Below are positions 37,998-45,419 of a stretch of DNA of 64,000 nucleotides, piece by piece. The stretch's first letter is position 1, and each line of letters begins with the position of its first letter. A program made the position numbers and the translations under genes. The DNA is from Nocardioides sp. SYSU D00065 (lineage in GTDB: Bacteria > Actinomycetota > Actinomycetes > Propionibacteriales > Nocardioidaceae), in the NCBI RefSeq assembly GCF_017916425.1, contig NZ_JAFMSX010000002.1:242413-306412 (forward strand), in the 5' to 3' direction. The notes under the pieces were generated by a model. It searched no databases. It saw only the letters and a program-made list of their open reading frames with translations, and had not been told where the DNA came from.

Positions 37998-39877
37998 CGG
38001 ACGATCTCCTCCTCGTCGAGCGCACGGGCGACCACGCGCCGGTACTCCTCGCTCGCGGCCAGCAGGTCGGCGTGGTCTCCCTCGGCCACGACGGTGCCGT
38101 CGTGGAGGAGCGCCACGCGGTCGGCGTGGTGCAGCCAGAGCGGGGAGACCGTCGTGACCACGGTGGTGCGACCGCGCCGGGTCTGCGCGACCCGCGCCGC
38201 GACGCGGGCCTCGGTGTGGGCGTCCACCGCCGACGTGGGCTCGACCAGCACCAGCACGGGCGGGTCCGCCGCGATCGCCCGGGCCAGCACGACGCGTTGC
38301 CGCTGCCCGCCGGAGAGCCCACGGCCGCGCTCCTCGAGCTGGCCCTGCCAGCCCTCGGGCAGCGCGTCGTACACGTCCTCGGCGCTGGCGACCCGCAGGG
38401 CGTGCTCGGCCTGCTCGCGGGTCAGCCGGCCGTGCGGGTCGACGGCGTCCTGCAACGTGCCCGCGAACAGCTGGCTGCTGGTGTCGCTGACCAGCACCTG
38501 GCGCCGTACCTCGGCCAGGCCGGCGCGGGCCAGGTCGACGCCGCCCAGGGTGACGCCCCAGTCGCGGCGCGCCTTCTCCTCGTCCAGCGCGGCGATGCGG
38601 GCGCGCTCGCGGGCCCGCTCCGCGCGGGCCCGGCGGGCCGCGCGGCCCTTGGCGCCGTCGTCGTCGACCGCGGGGACGGGGTCGGTGTCGGCGGGCAGGT
38701 AGCGGCCCAGGCGGTCGGCCAGTGCGGAGCTCTGCTCCGGCACCGCGCTCACGACCACGGTGAGGACGCCCGGCTGCACGGTGAGCCCGCTGGCCTCGTC
38801 GTGCAGGGCCGCGGAGCCGTCGAGCGCAACGGGCTCGGCGGGGTCGCGCCACGGCGGCCGCTGCTCGAAGATCGCGATGGCCTTGCGCGCGCTCACCAGC
38901 GAGCGGACGCCCTTCTGCGCGAACTCGAAGAAGGTGCGGATCGGTCCGACCATGAACAGGCCGTAGCCGAGGAAGGTGATGAGCTCGCCGACGCTGAGCG
39001 TCCCGGCCTCCACCTGCCGCGTCCCGAGCCACACGAGCGTCACCAGGAAGATGCCCGACAGCAGCACGCCGACGGCCTCGACCACCGCCTGCCAGATGCC
39101 GGCGGCCACGCCCGCCTGCTTGGCCGACTGCGACTGGCGGTCGTAGTTCGCGCCGAAGGTCTGCTCGCCGCCGATCCCGCGCAGGATGCGCAGTCCGGCG
39201 ACGATGTCGGTGGCCAGTGAGGTGAGGTCGGAGGTGCGCGAGCGCTCGAGCTGCTGGCGACGGTGCAGCGGACGCAGCAGCGGCAGGGCAGCGCCCACCA
39301 GCACCGGCGCCGCGACCAGCGTGAGCAGTCCGAGCTGCCACGACATCGTCAGCACGATGAAGGCCACGGTCAGGTAGGACACGAGCTGACCGGCGGTGCG
39401 CGACGCGATCTCGGTCAGCGCGCCGAACTCGTCGGAGTCGCTGGAGGCCACGCTCAGCACCTCGCCGGTCGGCGAGCGGCGGGGGAGCACGTGGCCCATC
39501 TGCGCCACCTTGCGGGTGACCATCTCGAGCGTGCCGTAGAGGGCGATGAGCCAGCTGCGCACCACCAGCGTGTGCGAGACGATGCCGAACACGGCGCCGA
39601 TCGCCACGACGCCGAGCAGCAGTGCCGCCCAGCCCACCAGGGCGGCCGTGTCGTCGCCCACGATGCCGTCGTCGACGGCCCGGCCGAAGATCCACGGGCC
39701 GAGCGTCATCGGCAGGAACCACAGCGAGTAGCACAGCGTCGAGAGCGCGACCAGCGCCTTCTGCTGGCCGATGACCCACCGCAGGAACGCCACCGGCGAC
39801 CGGGTGTCGGGAACGGGCGTGGGGGCGTCGTCTGGATCGGGGAAGAACGTCGCGATCCGGGGTGGGAAGTCCTGCAT
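37994..39877 (-). CDS. ABC exporter half-transporter with degenerate Walker motifs, 627 aa
   Basis: First half of the heterodimer: six helices (about residues 35-330) plus a nucleotide-binding domain. Only the signature LSGGQRQR is canonical. At the Walker A position the sequence is LTVVVSAVPEQSSALADRL, with no GxxGxGKS/T; the Q-loop Gln is lost (VLVSDTSSQLF), Walker B has Val for Asp (VLVLVEPTSAVD), and the H-loop His is absent (VVTTVSPLWL). A basic helical insert of about 35 residues (RAARRARAERARERARI) lies between Walker A and the Q-loop. This subunit should not hydrolyse ATP itself but supplies the signature for its partner's site. ATG at 39877 was preferred; GTG at 39904 is possible. 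Confidence 0.9.
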   Translation of the reverse strand: MQDFPPRIATFFPDPDDAPTPVPDTRSPVAFLRWVIGQQKALVALSTLCYSLWFLPMTLGPWIFGRAVDDGIVGDDTAALVGWAALLLGVVAIGAVFGIVSHTLVVRSWLIALYGTLEMVTRKVAQMGHVLPRRSPTGEVLSVASSDSDEFGALTEIASRTAGQLVSYLTVAFIVLTMSWQLGLLTLVAAPVLVGAALPLLRPLHRRQQLERSRTSDLTSLATDIVAGLRILRGIGGEQTFGANYDRQSQSAKQAGVAAGIWQAVVEAVGVLLSGIFLVTLVWLGTRQVEAGTLSVGELITFLGYGLFMVGPIRTFFEFAQKGVRSLVSARKAIAIFEQRPPWRDPAEPVALDGSAALHDEASGLTVQPGVLTVVVSAVPEQSSALADRLGRYLPADTDPVPAVDDDGAKGRAARRARAERARERARIAALDEEKARRDWGVTLGGVDLARAGLAEVRRQVLVSDTSSQLFAGTLQDAVDPHGRLTREQAEHALRVASAEDVYDALPEGWQGQLEERGRGLSGGQRQRVVLARAIAADPPVLVLVEPTSAVDAHTEARVAARVAQTRRGRTTVVTTVSPLWLHHADRVALLHDGTVVAEGDHADLLAASEEYRRVVARALDEEEIVR

Positions 39878-39952
39878 GTCGTGGTCGACACTAAGGGGCC
39901 GCACGCCGTCGGCACGACGCGATTACCCCCACAGGCCTCGAACCCACGCCGG

Positions 39953-39978
39953 CACGCCTGCGACTTAAGTCGGGCGTG
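39953..39978. promoter_or_regulatory. Operator-like palindrome in divergent gap
   Basis: CGACTTAAGTCG at 39961-39972 is a perfect 12-bp palindrome, extended by CACGCC (39953-39958) and GGCGTG (39973-39978) with two unpaired bases. It lies between the divergent ABC exporter operon and the pirin gene and is AT-rich for this DNA. Confidence 0.45.
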
Positions 39979-40026
39979 GTGTGACTCCGGCCCGCGCGTT
40001 CACCCCTGCGGGTACCGTGGCCGACG

Positions 40027-40965
40027 ATGACGCAGATCGACGTGCTCACCCCGCGCGAGGTGCCGCTGGGAGGTCCCCGGGCCATGCGCGTACGACGGAC
40101 GCTCCCGCAGCGCCACCGGTCCCTGATCGGCGCGTGGTGCTTCGTGGACCACTACGGCCCCGACAGGGTCGGCGACACCGGCGGCATGGTGCTGCCCGCA
40201 CACCCGCACACGGGCCTGCAGACCGCGAGCTGGCTCTTCGGCGGCGCGCTCGAGCACCGCGACTCGGTAGGCAGCCTCGCCACCGTGCGTCCCGGCGAGC
40301 TCAACCTGATGACCGCGGGGCGCGGGATCAGCCACACCGAGGTCTCCACGCCCGACACCGACGTGCTGCACGGCGCTCAGCTGTGGATCGCGCTGCCCGA
40401 CGCGACCCGCCACTGCGAGCCGGGGTTCGAGCACTTCGCGCCCCGGCCGGTGCGCGGACCCGGTTGGGAGGCACGGGTGTTCCTGGGCTCGCTGCTGGGC
40501 GCCAGCTCCCCGGTGACCACCCACACGCCGCTGCTCGGGGCCGAGCTCATGCTGGCCACCGGCAGGAGTCTCGAGATCGAGGTCGACGAGTCCTTCGAGC
40601 ACGGCGTCCTGCTCGACGTCGGCCTGGTCGCCGTCGAGGGCGAGGAGATCAAGCCCAGCGACCTCGCCTTCGTCCCCGCCGGGCGGACCACGCTCACGAT
40701 CACCGCCCACGAGGAGGCGCGCCTGCTGCTGCTCGGCGGACCGCCCTTCGGCGAGGCCATCGTCATGTGGTGGAACTTCATCGGCCGCACCCACGACGAG
40801 ATCGTGGGCTACCGCGACGAGTGGCAGCAGCAGATCACCGCCGACGGCGCGGTCGTGGACACCGGCACGGCGGTGGCCGACGGGCGCTTCGGCGTGGTGG
40901 ACCTCGACCTCGCGCCCATCCCCGCCCCCGAGCTGCCCCACGTCCGGCTCAAGCTCAGGCGCTGA
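40027..40965 (+). CDS. Pirin family protein, 312 aa
   Basis: A bicupin protein of the pirin family. The N-terminal cupin contains LPAHPHTGLQTASWLF and LNLMTAGRGISHTEVS, holding the usual metal ligands (two His, a later His and a Glu). The C-terminal cupin ends with GGPPFGEAIVMWWNFIGRTHDE, also typical. Some pirins have quercetin 2,3-dioxygenase activity and others act as regulators; nothing here decides. Five bases separate it from the next gene, so they are probably co-transcribed. Confidence 0.92.
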   Translation: MTQIDVLTPREVPLGGPRAMRVRRTLPQRHRSLIGAWCFVDHYGPDRVGDTGGMVLPAHPHTGLQTASWLFGGALEHRDSVGSLATVRPGELNLMTAGRGISHTEVSTPDTDVLHGAQLWIALPDATRHCEPGFEHFAPRPVRGPGWEARVFLGSLLGASSPVTTHTPLLGAELMLATGRSLEIEVDESFEHGVLLDVGLVAVEGEEIKPSDLAFVPAGRTTLTITAHEEARLLLLGGPPFGEAIVMWWNFIGRTHDEIVGYRDEWQQQITADGAVVDTGTAVADGRFGVVDLDLAPIPAPELPHVRLKLRR

Positions 40966-40970
40966 CCGGC

Positions 40971-41558
40971 GTGGGTGCTGAGGGCGCGGTGCTCGGCGAC
41001 GACGGCCTGGCCCGGTGCCCCTGGGGCGCCGGCGACCCGGTCATGCAGGCCTACCACGACACCGAGTGGGGACTGCGCGTCCACGGCGAGGCCGCCCACC
41101 TCGAGCGCCTCACCCTCGAGGCGTTCCAGTCCGGGCTCTCCTGGCGGACCATCCTCGACAAGCGGGAGCGCTTCCGCGCCGCCTTCGCCGGCTTCGATGC
41201 CGACGTGGTCGCCGCCTACGGTCCCGCCGAGGTCGAGCGGCTGATGGGCGACGCCGGCATCGTGCGCAACCGCCGCAAGGTGGACGCTGCGATCGCCAAC
41301 GCCCGCGCGACCGTGGCGCTGCGCGACAGCGGCGGGCTGGAGGCGTTCATCTGGTCGTTCCGGCCCGCGCCGGCGCCCGCGCCCCGCACGAGCGCCGACG
41401 TGCCGACCGCGTCGCCGGAGTCCCTCGCTCTGTCGAAGGCGCTCAAGAAGGCGGGCTTCGCCCACGTCGGGCCCACGACGATGTACGCCCTCATGGAGGC
41501 CGTCGGCCTCGTCGACGACCACCTGGAGGGCTGCCACCGCCGCGGCTGCGCGGACTAG
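40971..41558 (+). CDS. tag: DNA-3-methyladenine glycosylase I, 195 aa
   Basis: Base-excision repair enzyme that removes 3-methyladenine. RCPWGAGDPVMQAYHDTEWG near the start contains the conserved Cys and the Tyr-His-Asp-x-Glu-Trp-Gly block, LTLEAFQSGLSWRTILDKRE follows, and the zinc ligands are completed by the C-terminal HLEGCHRRGC. Length is normal. GTG at 40971 is chosen by position just after pirin; GTG at 40989 would also keep the domain whole. Confidence 0.94.
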   Translation: MGAEGAVLGDDGLARCPWGAGDPVMQAYHDTEWGLRVHGEAAHLERLTLEAFQSGLSWRTILDKRERFRAAFAGFDADVVAAYGPAEVERLMGDAGIVRNRRKVDAAIANARATVALRDSGGLEAFIWSFRPAPAPAPRTSADVPTASPESLALSKALKKAGFAHVGPTTMYALMEAVGLVDDHLEGCHRRGCAD

Positions 41559-41567
41559 CCTCGCGCC

Positions 41568-43007
41568 ATGACGCGCGTGCACGCCTTCGCCGACGACGCC
41601 CTGGGTGACCTCGACGCCACCGCGCTGGTGGCCGCGCTGCGGGCCGGCCAGGTCTCGATCCCCGAGGTGGTCGAGGCGGCGATCGCTCGCACCGAGCGGG
41701 TCGACCCGACGCTCGGTGCGGTGGCGTACGCCGCCTACGACCGCGCCCGCGAGCAGGCTCGCCACCCGCGCGGCGGCTGGTTCGCCGGGGTGCCGACCTT
41801 CGTCAAGGACAACGTCGACGTGGCCGGGATGCCGACCCAGCACGGCGCCGACGCGTTCACGGCCGAGCCGGCGCCGGCCGACGGCGACTTCGCCCGCATG
41901 TACCTCGCGACCGGGCTCATCGCCCTGGGCAAGACCCAGCTCTCCGAGTTCGGCTTCTCCGGGGCGGCCGACCACGTGCGGCTGGGGCCGGTGCGCTCGC
42001 CGTGGAACCCCGAGCACTACGCCGGCGCCTCGTCGGCGGGCTCGGCCGCGCTCGTCGGCGCGGGTGCGGTTCCCATCGCCCACGCCAACGACGGCGGTGG
42101 CTCGATCCGGATCCCGGCGGCTGTCAACGGCCTGGTCGGGCTCAAGCCCACACGCGGCCGGCTGGCCCAGGACCGGAGGCTGCGCGACATGCCGGTGCGC
42201 ATCGTCTCCGACGGCGTGCTGACCCGCAGCGTGCGCGACACCGCGGCCTTCTACCGCGAGGCCGAGAAGGTCTGGCGCAACCCCCTGCTCGTACCGGTCG
42301 GCGACGTCACCCGTCCCAGCCGGGCACGGCTGCGCATCGCGGTCGTGACCCGCGGCATCGGGCGCGACAGCAGCCCCGAGGTACGCGAGCTGACGCTGCG
42401 GACCGCGGCGCTGCTGGAGTCGCTCGGCCACCACGTCGAGGAGATCGACAACCCCGTCCCGGCCGGCTTCCCCGACCACTTCGTGCGGTTCTGGTCGATG
42501 CTCGCGCTCGTCATCGCCCGCCGCGGACGCCGCGACTTCGGACCGACGTTCGACCCCGCGCGGCTCGACAACCTCACCCTCGGGCTGGCCCGGCACGCGG
42601 CACGCAACCTGCACAAGCAGCCGCTCTCGATCGCGGTGCTCCGCGCCTCGCAGCGGCTCGCCGCGCGCCACCGGGCGTCGTACGACGTCACCCTGACGCC
42701 GACGCTGGCCACCGAGACCCCCCGGGTCGGGCACCTGCGCCCCGACCAGGACTACGAGGAGATCATGAGCCGGCTGATGGACTGGGTGGCCTTCACCCCG
42801 CTGCAGAACGCCACCGGCGAACCCGCCATCTCCCTGCCCCTCGCCACCACCGCGAGCGGACTCCCGCACGGCATGATGCTCGGCGCCGGCGTGGGGCGCG
42901 AGGCACGCCTGCTGGGCCTGGCCTACGAGCTCGAGGAAGCCGTCGGCTGGCCCCGGATCCAGGAGGCCGGACAGGCGGCCGGACAGGCGGCCGGACAGGC
43001 GGTCTGA
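41568..43007 (+). CDS. Amidase-signature family amidase, 479 aa
   Basis: An amide hydrolase of the amidase-signature family. The Ser-cisSer-Lys triad is visible: Lys in FVKDNVDVAG near residue 83, cis-Ser in AGASSAGSAALVG near 158, and nucleophile Ser in NDGGGSIRIPAAVNG near 180. The substrate is unknown; the family includes nylon-oligomer, aryl-amide and GatA-type enzymes, and this protein is not part of a gatCAB cluster. The last 12 residues are three repeats of GQAA/GQAV encoded by a 12-bp tandem repeat. It starts 9 bases after tag, probably in the same transcript. Confidence 0.88.
   Translation: MTRVHAFADDALGDLDATALVAALRAGQVSIPEVVEAAIARTERVDPTLGAVAYAAYDRAREQARHPRGGWFAGVPTFVKDNVDVAGMPTQHGADAFTAEPAPADGDFARMYLATGLIALGKTQLSEFGFSGAADHVRLGPVRSPWNPEHYAGASSAGSAALVGAGAVPIAHANDGGGSIRIPAAVNGLVGLKPTRGRLAQDRRLRDMPVRIVSDGVLTRSVRDTAAFYREAEKVWRNPLLVPVGDVTRPSRARLRIAVVTRGIGRDSSPEVRELTLRTAALLESLGHHVEEIDNPVPAGFPDHFVRFWSMLALVIARRGRRDFGPTFDPARLDNLTLGLARHAARNLHKQPLSIAVLRASQRLAARHRASYDVTLTPTLATETPRVGHLRPDQDYEEIMSRLMDWVAFTPLQNATGEPAISLPLATTASGLPHGMMLGAGVGREARLLGLAYELEEAVGWPRIQEAGQAAGQAAGQAV
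42966..43001 (+). repeat. Three tandem copies of a 12-bp unit
   Basis: GCCGGACAGGCG is repeated exactly three times at the 3' end of the amidase gene and encodes the Gly-Gln-Ala-Ala tail. The number of units could vary by slippage without changing frame. Confidence 0.85.
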
Positions 43008-43025
43008 GGGTCGGTCCGAGCCGAT

Positions 43026-43054
43026 TTCTCATCGTGGCGGGGCGTGTGTACAGT
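43026..43054 (+). promoter_or_regulatory. Candidate promoter of the tRNA-Thr/tRNA-Met/rpmG unit
   Basis: TTCTCA (43026-43031) and TACAGT (43049-43054) are separated by 17 bp and precede tRNA-Thr by 11 bases, which fits a SigA-type promoter starting transcription near 43061. Confidence 0.55.
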
Positions 43055-43065
43055 TCTCCGTCGTT

Positions 43066-43138
43066 GCCCCTTTAGCTCAGTCGGCAGAGCGTCTCCATGG
43101 TAAGGAGAAGGTCTACGGTTCGATTCCGTAAAGGGGCT
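43066..43138 (+). tRNA. tRNA-Thr (anticodon GGT)
   Basis: Acceptor arms GCCCCTT and AAGGGGC pair perfectly; the anticodon stem TCTCC/GGAGA encloses ATGGTAA with GGT as anticodon; the T arm is TACGG-TTCGATT-CCGTA. No CCA is encoded. Confidence 0.95.
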
Positions 43139-43175
43139 CTGGGTCGGACCTCCTCCGGGGGCGTCCTTCCTCCGC

Positions 43176-43252
43176 GGCGGGGTAGCTCAGGTGGTTAGAG
43201 CACACGGCTCATAATCGTGGTGTCGCGGGTTCGAGTCCCGCCCCCGCTACCA
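43176..43252 (+). tRNA. tRNA-Met (elongator, anticodon CAT)
   Basis: The anticodon stem CACGG/TCGTG encloses CTCATAA with CAT. The T arm is GCGGG-TTCGAGT-CCCGC, the acceptor GGCGGGG pairs with CCCCGCT (first pair G-U), and CCA is encoded at 43250-43252. The mismatched-start initiator features are absent, and the site just before rpmG is the usual actinobacterial place of elongator tRNA-Met. Confidence 0.92.
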
Positions 43253-43292
43253 CCCGCTCACACCGCACCACCCTGCAACCCAAGGATCTCCC

Positions 43293-43463
43293 ATGGCCAG
43301 CAAGTCTTCTGACGTTCGCCCCAAGATCACGCTCGCGTGCACCGAGTGCAAGGAGCGCAACTACATCACCAAGAAGAACCGTCGCAACGATCCCGACCGG
43401 ATCGAGCTGAAGAAGTTCTGCCCGCGCTGCCGCAACCACACCGCGCACCGCGAGACCCGCTGA
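43293..43463 (+). CDS. rpmG: 50S ribosomal protein L33, 56 aa
   Basis: A small zinc-binding protein of the large ribosomal subunit. It begins [20 protein letters not shown] and has both Cys pairs, CTEC near residues 16-19 and CPRC near 43-46, so this is the zinc-containing (C+) form that is made when zinc is plentiful. It lies 40 bases after tRNA-Met and is followed by a terminator. AAGGAT upstream of ATG 43293 is the ribosome site. Confidence 0.97.
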   Translation: MASKSSDVRPKITLACTECKERNYITKKNRRNDPDRIELKKFCPRCRNHTAHRETR

Positions 43464-43480
43464 CGCCTGCTCGTCACCAC

Positions 43481-43509
43481 CGACCCGTCCGAGACACTCG
43501 GGCGGGTCG
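43481..43509 (+). terminator. Terminator after rpmG
   Basis: A 13-bp stem (CGACCCGTCCGAG / CTCGGGCGGGTCG, one G-U pair, loop ACA) begins 18 bases after the rpmG stop and is followed by CTGTGTGTTC. Confidence 0.7.
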
Positions 43510-43531
43510 CTGTGTGTTCTAGGTTGGAGCC

Positions 43532-43945
43532 ATGCCCGTCGACCCCTCCCTCGTGGGACGCGAGTTCCCCGCCCCGGCGTCCCTGACCGTGACCGCCGAG
43601 CGGGTCAGCGCGTTCGCCGCCGCCGTCGGCCACCCGCAGAGCCCCGGCGAGCCGCTGCCGCCGACGTTCCCCATCGTGCTGGCCTTCGGGGCCATGCAGG
43701 CCTTCCTCGACGCCGAGCGGATCGACCTGCACCGCATCGTCCACGGCGAGCAGCGCTTCGCCTACGTCCGTCCGCCCGAGGTCGGCGACGAGCTCACCGC
43801 GACGCTGACCGTCACCGGGCTGCGCCAGATCGGCGGTGCCGACATCATCGCCACGACCAGCGAGATCACCGACGAGACCGGGGCCGTGGTCTGCACGGGC
43901 AAGGCGACCCTCGTCCACTCGGCCGCACCGGGAGGTGCCGCATGA
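43532..43945 (+). CDS. HadA/HadC-like hot-dog dehydratase subunit, 137 aa
   Basis: A MaoC-like N-terminal-domain protein, the substrate-binding subunit of an (R)-3-hydroxyacyl dehydratase. GREFPAPASLTVTAERVSAFAAAVGH opens the hot-dog fold and LHRIVHGEQRFAYVRPPEVGDELTATLTV is the conserved central block; the catalytic Asp-His pair is absent, as expected for HadA/HadC. Position between rpmG and murB is the place of hadABC in mycobacteria (rpmG2-hadABC-tRNA-Trp-secE-nusG). Here only one such subunit precedes HadB. The stop overlaps the next ATG by four bases. Role in fatty-acid elongation is inferred. Confidence 0.85.
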   Translation: MPVDPSLVGREFPAPASLTVTAERVSAFAAAVGHPQSPGEPLPPTFPIVLAFGAMQAFLDAERIDLHRIVHGEQRFAYVRPPEVGDELTATLTVTGLRQIGGADIIATTSEITDETGAVVCTGKATLVHSAAPGGAA

Positions 43946-44358
43946 CCGCGATCCTCGCCGCCGGCGACACGCTGGAGCCGCGCACGTTCACGATCACCCG
44001 CGCCGACCTCGTCGCCTACGCCGACGCGAGCGGTGACCACAACCCGATCCACCAGGACGAGGAGGTCGCGCTCGCAGTCGGCCTGCCCGGCGTCATCGCG
44101 CACGGCATGTACACCCTCGCCCTGGTCGGGCGCGCCGTCGCGGAGTGGACCGGCGGCGCCGAGGTCGTCGACCTCGGCGCGAAGTTCACCAGCCCGGTCG
44201 TCGTGCCCGCCGACGGCGGCGCGGAGGTCGTGGTCGGCGGCACCGTGAAGTCAGTCGCCGACGGCCTGGTCACCCTCGCGCTCGAGGTCACCAGCGGGGG
44301 CACCAAGGTGCTCGGCATGCCGCGCGCGGTCGTGCGGCAGGCCGGTGGCCGTGCCTGA
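43942..44358 (+). CDS. HadB-like MaoC dehydratase, catalytic subunit, 138 aa
   Basis: Catalytic hot-dog subunit of (R)-3-hydroxyacyl-ACP/CoA dehydratase. The active-site block is YADASGDHNPIHQDEEVAL, with Asp and His of the hydratase-2 motif, and GVIAHGMYTLALVGRAV follows. It pairs with the HadA-like protein encoded with a four-base overlap; the heterodimer would dehydrate 3-hydroxyacyl intermediates of FAS-II or of a related chain-elongation system. The overlap of 14 bases with murB continues the transcript. Confidence 0.9.
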   Translation: MTAILAAGDTLEPRTFTITRADLVAYADASGDHNPIHQDEEVALAVGLPGVIAHGMYTLALVGRAVAEWTGGAEVVDLGAKFTSPVVVPADGGAEVVVGGTVKSVADGLVTLALEVTSGGTKVLGMPRAVVRQAGGRA

Positions 44359-45409
44359 CCTGCGCCAGCACACCACGCTGCGCCTGGGCGGCCCGGCCCG
44401 CGAGTGGGTGCGAGCCACCACCGAGGCGGACCTCGTCGCGGCGGTCGCCGAGGCCGACGCAACCGGCACGCCGGTGCTCGTGCTGGGCGGCGGGTCCAAC
44501 CTCGTCGTCGGCGACGACGGCTTCGACGGCCGGGTCGTGCAGGTCGCGACGACCGGCGTCCGGGCCGACACGGACGCGTGCGACGTGGACACCCCCGCCC
44601 AGTGCGGGGGAGTGGTGCTCACCGTCGCGGCCGGCGAGGACTGGGACGGCCTGGTCGCCCACGCCGTCGCCCGCGGCTGGGCGGGCCTCGAGGCCCTGTC
44701 GGGCATCCCCGGCTCCGTCGGCGCCACCCCGATCCAGAACGTCGGCGCCTACGGCCAGGACGTGTCGCAGACGATCGCCCGGGTGCGCACCTGGGACCGG
44801 GTCGACCGGACCCAGCGCACCTTCGCCGCCGCCGACTGCGGCTTCGGCTACCGACACTCGCGCTTCAAGGCCGAGCCGGGTCGCTACGTCGTCCTCGAGG
44901 TGGCCTTCCAGCTCCGTCAGGGCGACCTGGGCGAGCCGGTGACGTACCCCGAGCTCGCCCGTCACCTCGGGGTGGAGCTCGGGGAGCGCGCCCGGCTCAC
45001 CGCCGTGCGCGACGCCGTGCTGGCGCTGCGGGCCGGCAAGGGGATGGTGCTCGACGCGGAGGACCACGACACCTGGAGCGCGGGATCGTTCTTCACCAAC
45101 CCCGTCCTGACCCCCGAGCAGGCCGCCGGCCTGCCCGCCGAGGCCCCACGCTGGGAGCAGCCCGACGGCACGGTCAAGACGAGCGCCGCGTGGCTCATCG
45201 AGCACGCCGGGTTCCACCGGGGCCACACCAGCGCCGCCGCGGGGCAGCGGGTCGGGCTGTCCACCAAGCACACCCTCGCGCTGACCAACCGCGGCGACGC
45301 CACCAGCGCGGAGCTGCTCACGCTCGCCCGCGAGGTGCGTGACGGGGTGCGCGAGGCGTTCGGCGTCACGCTCGTCAACGAGCCGGTGACGGTGGGCTGC
45401 TCGCTCTGA
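44345..45409 (+). CDS. murB: UDP-N-acetylmuramate dehydrogenase, 354 aa
   Basis: FAD enzyme that reduces UDP-GlcNAc-enolpyruvate to UDP-MurNAc in peptidoglycan precursor synthesis. LRQHTTLRLGGPA and VLVLGGGSNLVVGDDGF form the FAD site, GLEALSGIPGSVGATPIQNVGAYGQ the conserved core, and GSFFTNPVL carries the catalytic Ser. It is of type I length. GTG at 44345 lies within the 3' end of the hadB-like gene, so translation is coupled. It converges on the deaminase gene with an 10-bp gap. Confidence 0.95.
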   Translation: MAVPDLRQHTTLRLGGPAREWVRATTEADLVAAVAEADATGTPVLVLGGGSNLVVGDDGFDGRVVQVATTGVRADTDACDVDTPAQCGGVVLTVAAGEDWDGLVAHAVARGWAGLEALSGIPGSVGATPIQNVGAYGQDVSQTIARVRTWDRVDRTQRTFAAADCGFGYRHSRFKAEPGRYVVLEVAFQLRQGDLGEPVTYPELARHLGVELGERARLTAVRDAVLALRAGKGMVLDAEDHDTWSAGSFFTNPVLTPEQAAGLPAEAPRWEQPDGTVKTSAAWLIEHAGFHRGHTSAAAGQRVGLSTKHTLALTNRGDATSAELLTLAREVRDGVREAFGVTLVNEPVTVGCSL

Positions 45410-45419
45410 GGCAGCCCCG

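Noticed and set aside
36072..39779. One continuous frame of 1235 codons, apparently a fused ABC transporter
   Set aside because: Its first half is an out-of-frame Arg-rich shadow of the other subunit. The true arrangement is two half-transporters with a four-base overlap at 37994-37997.
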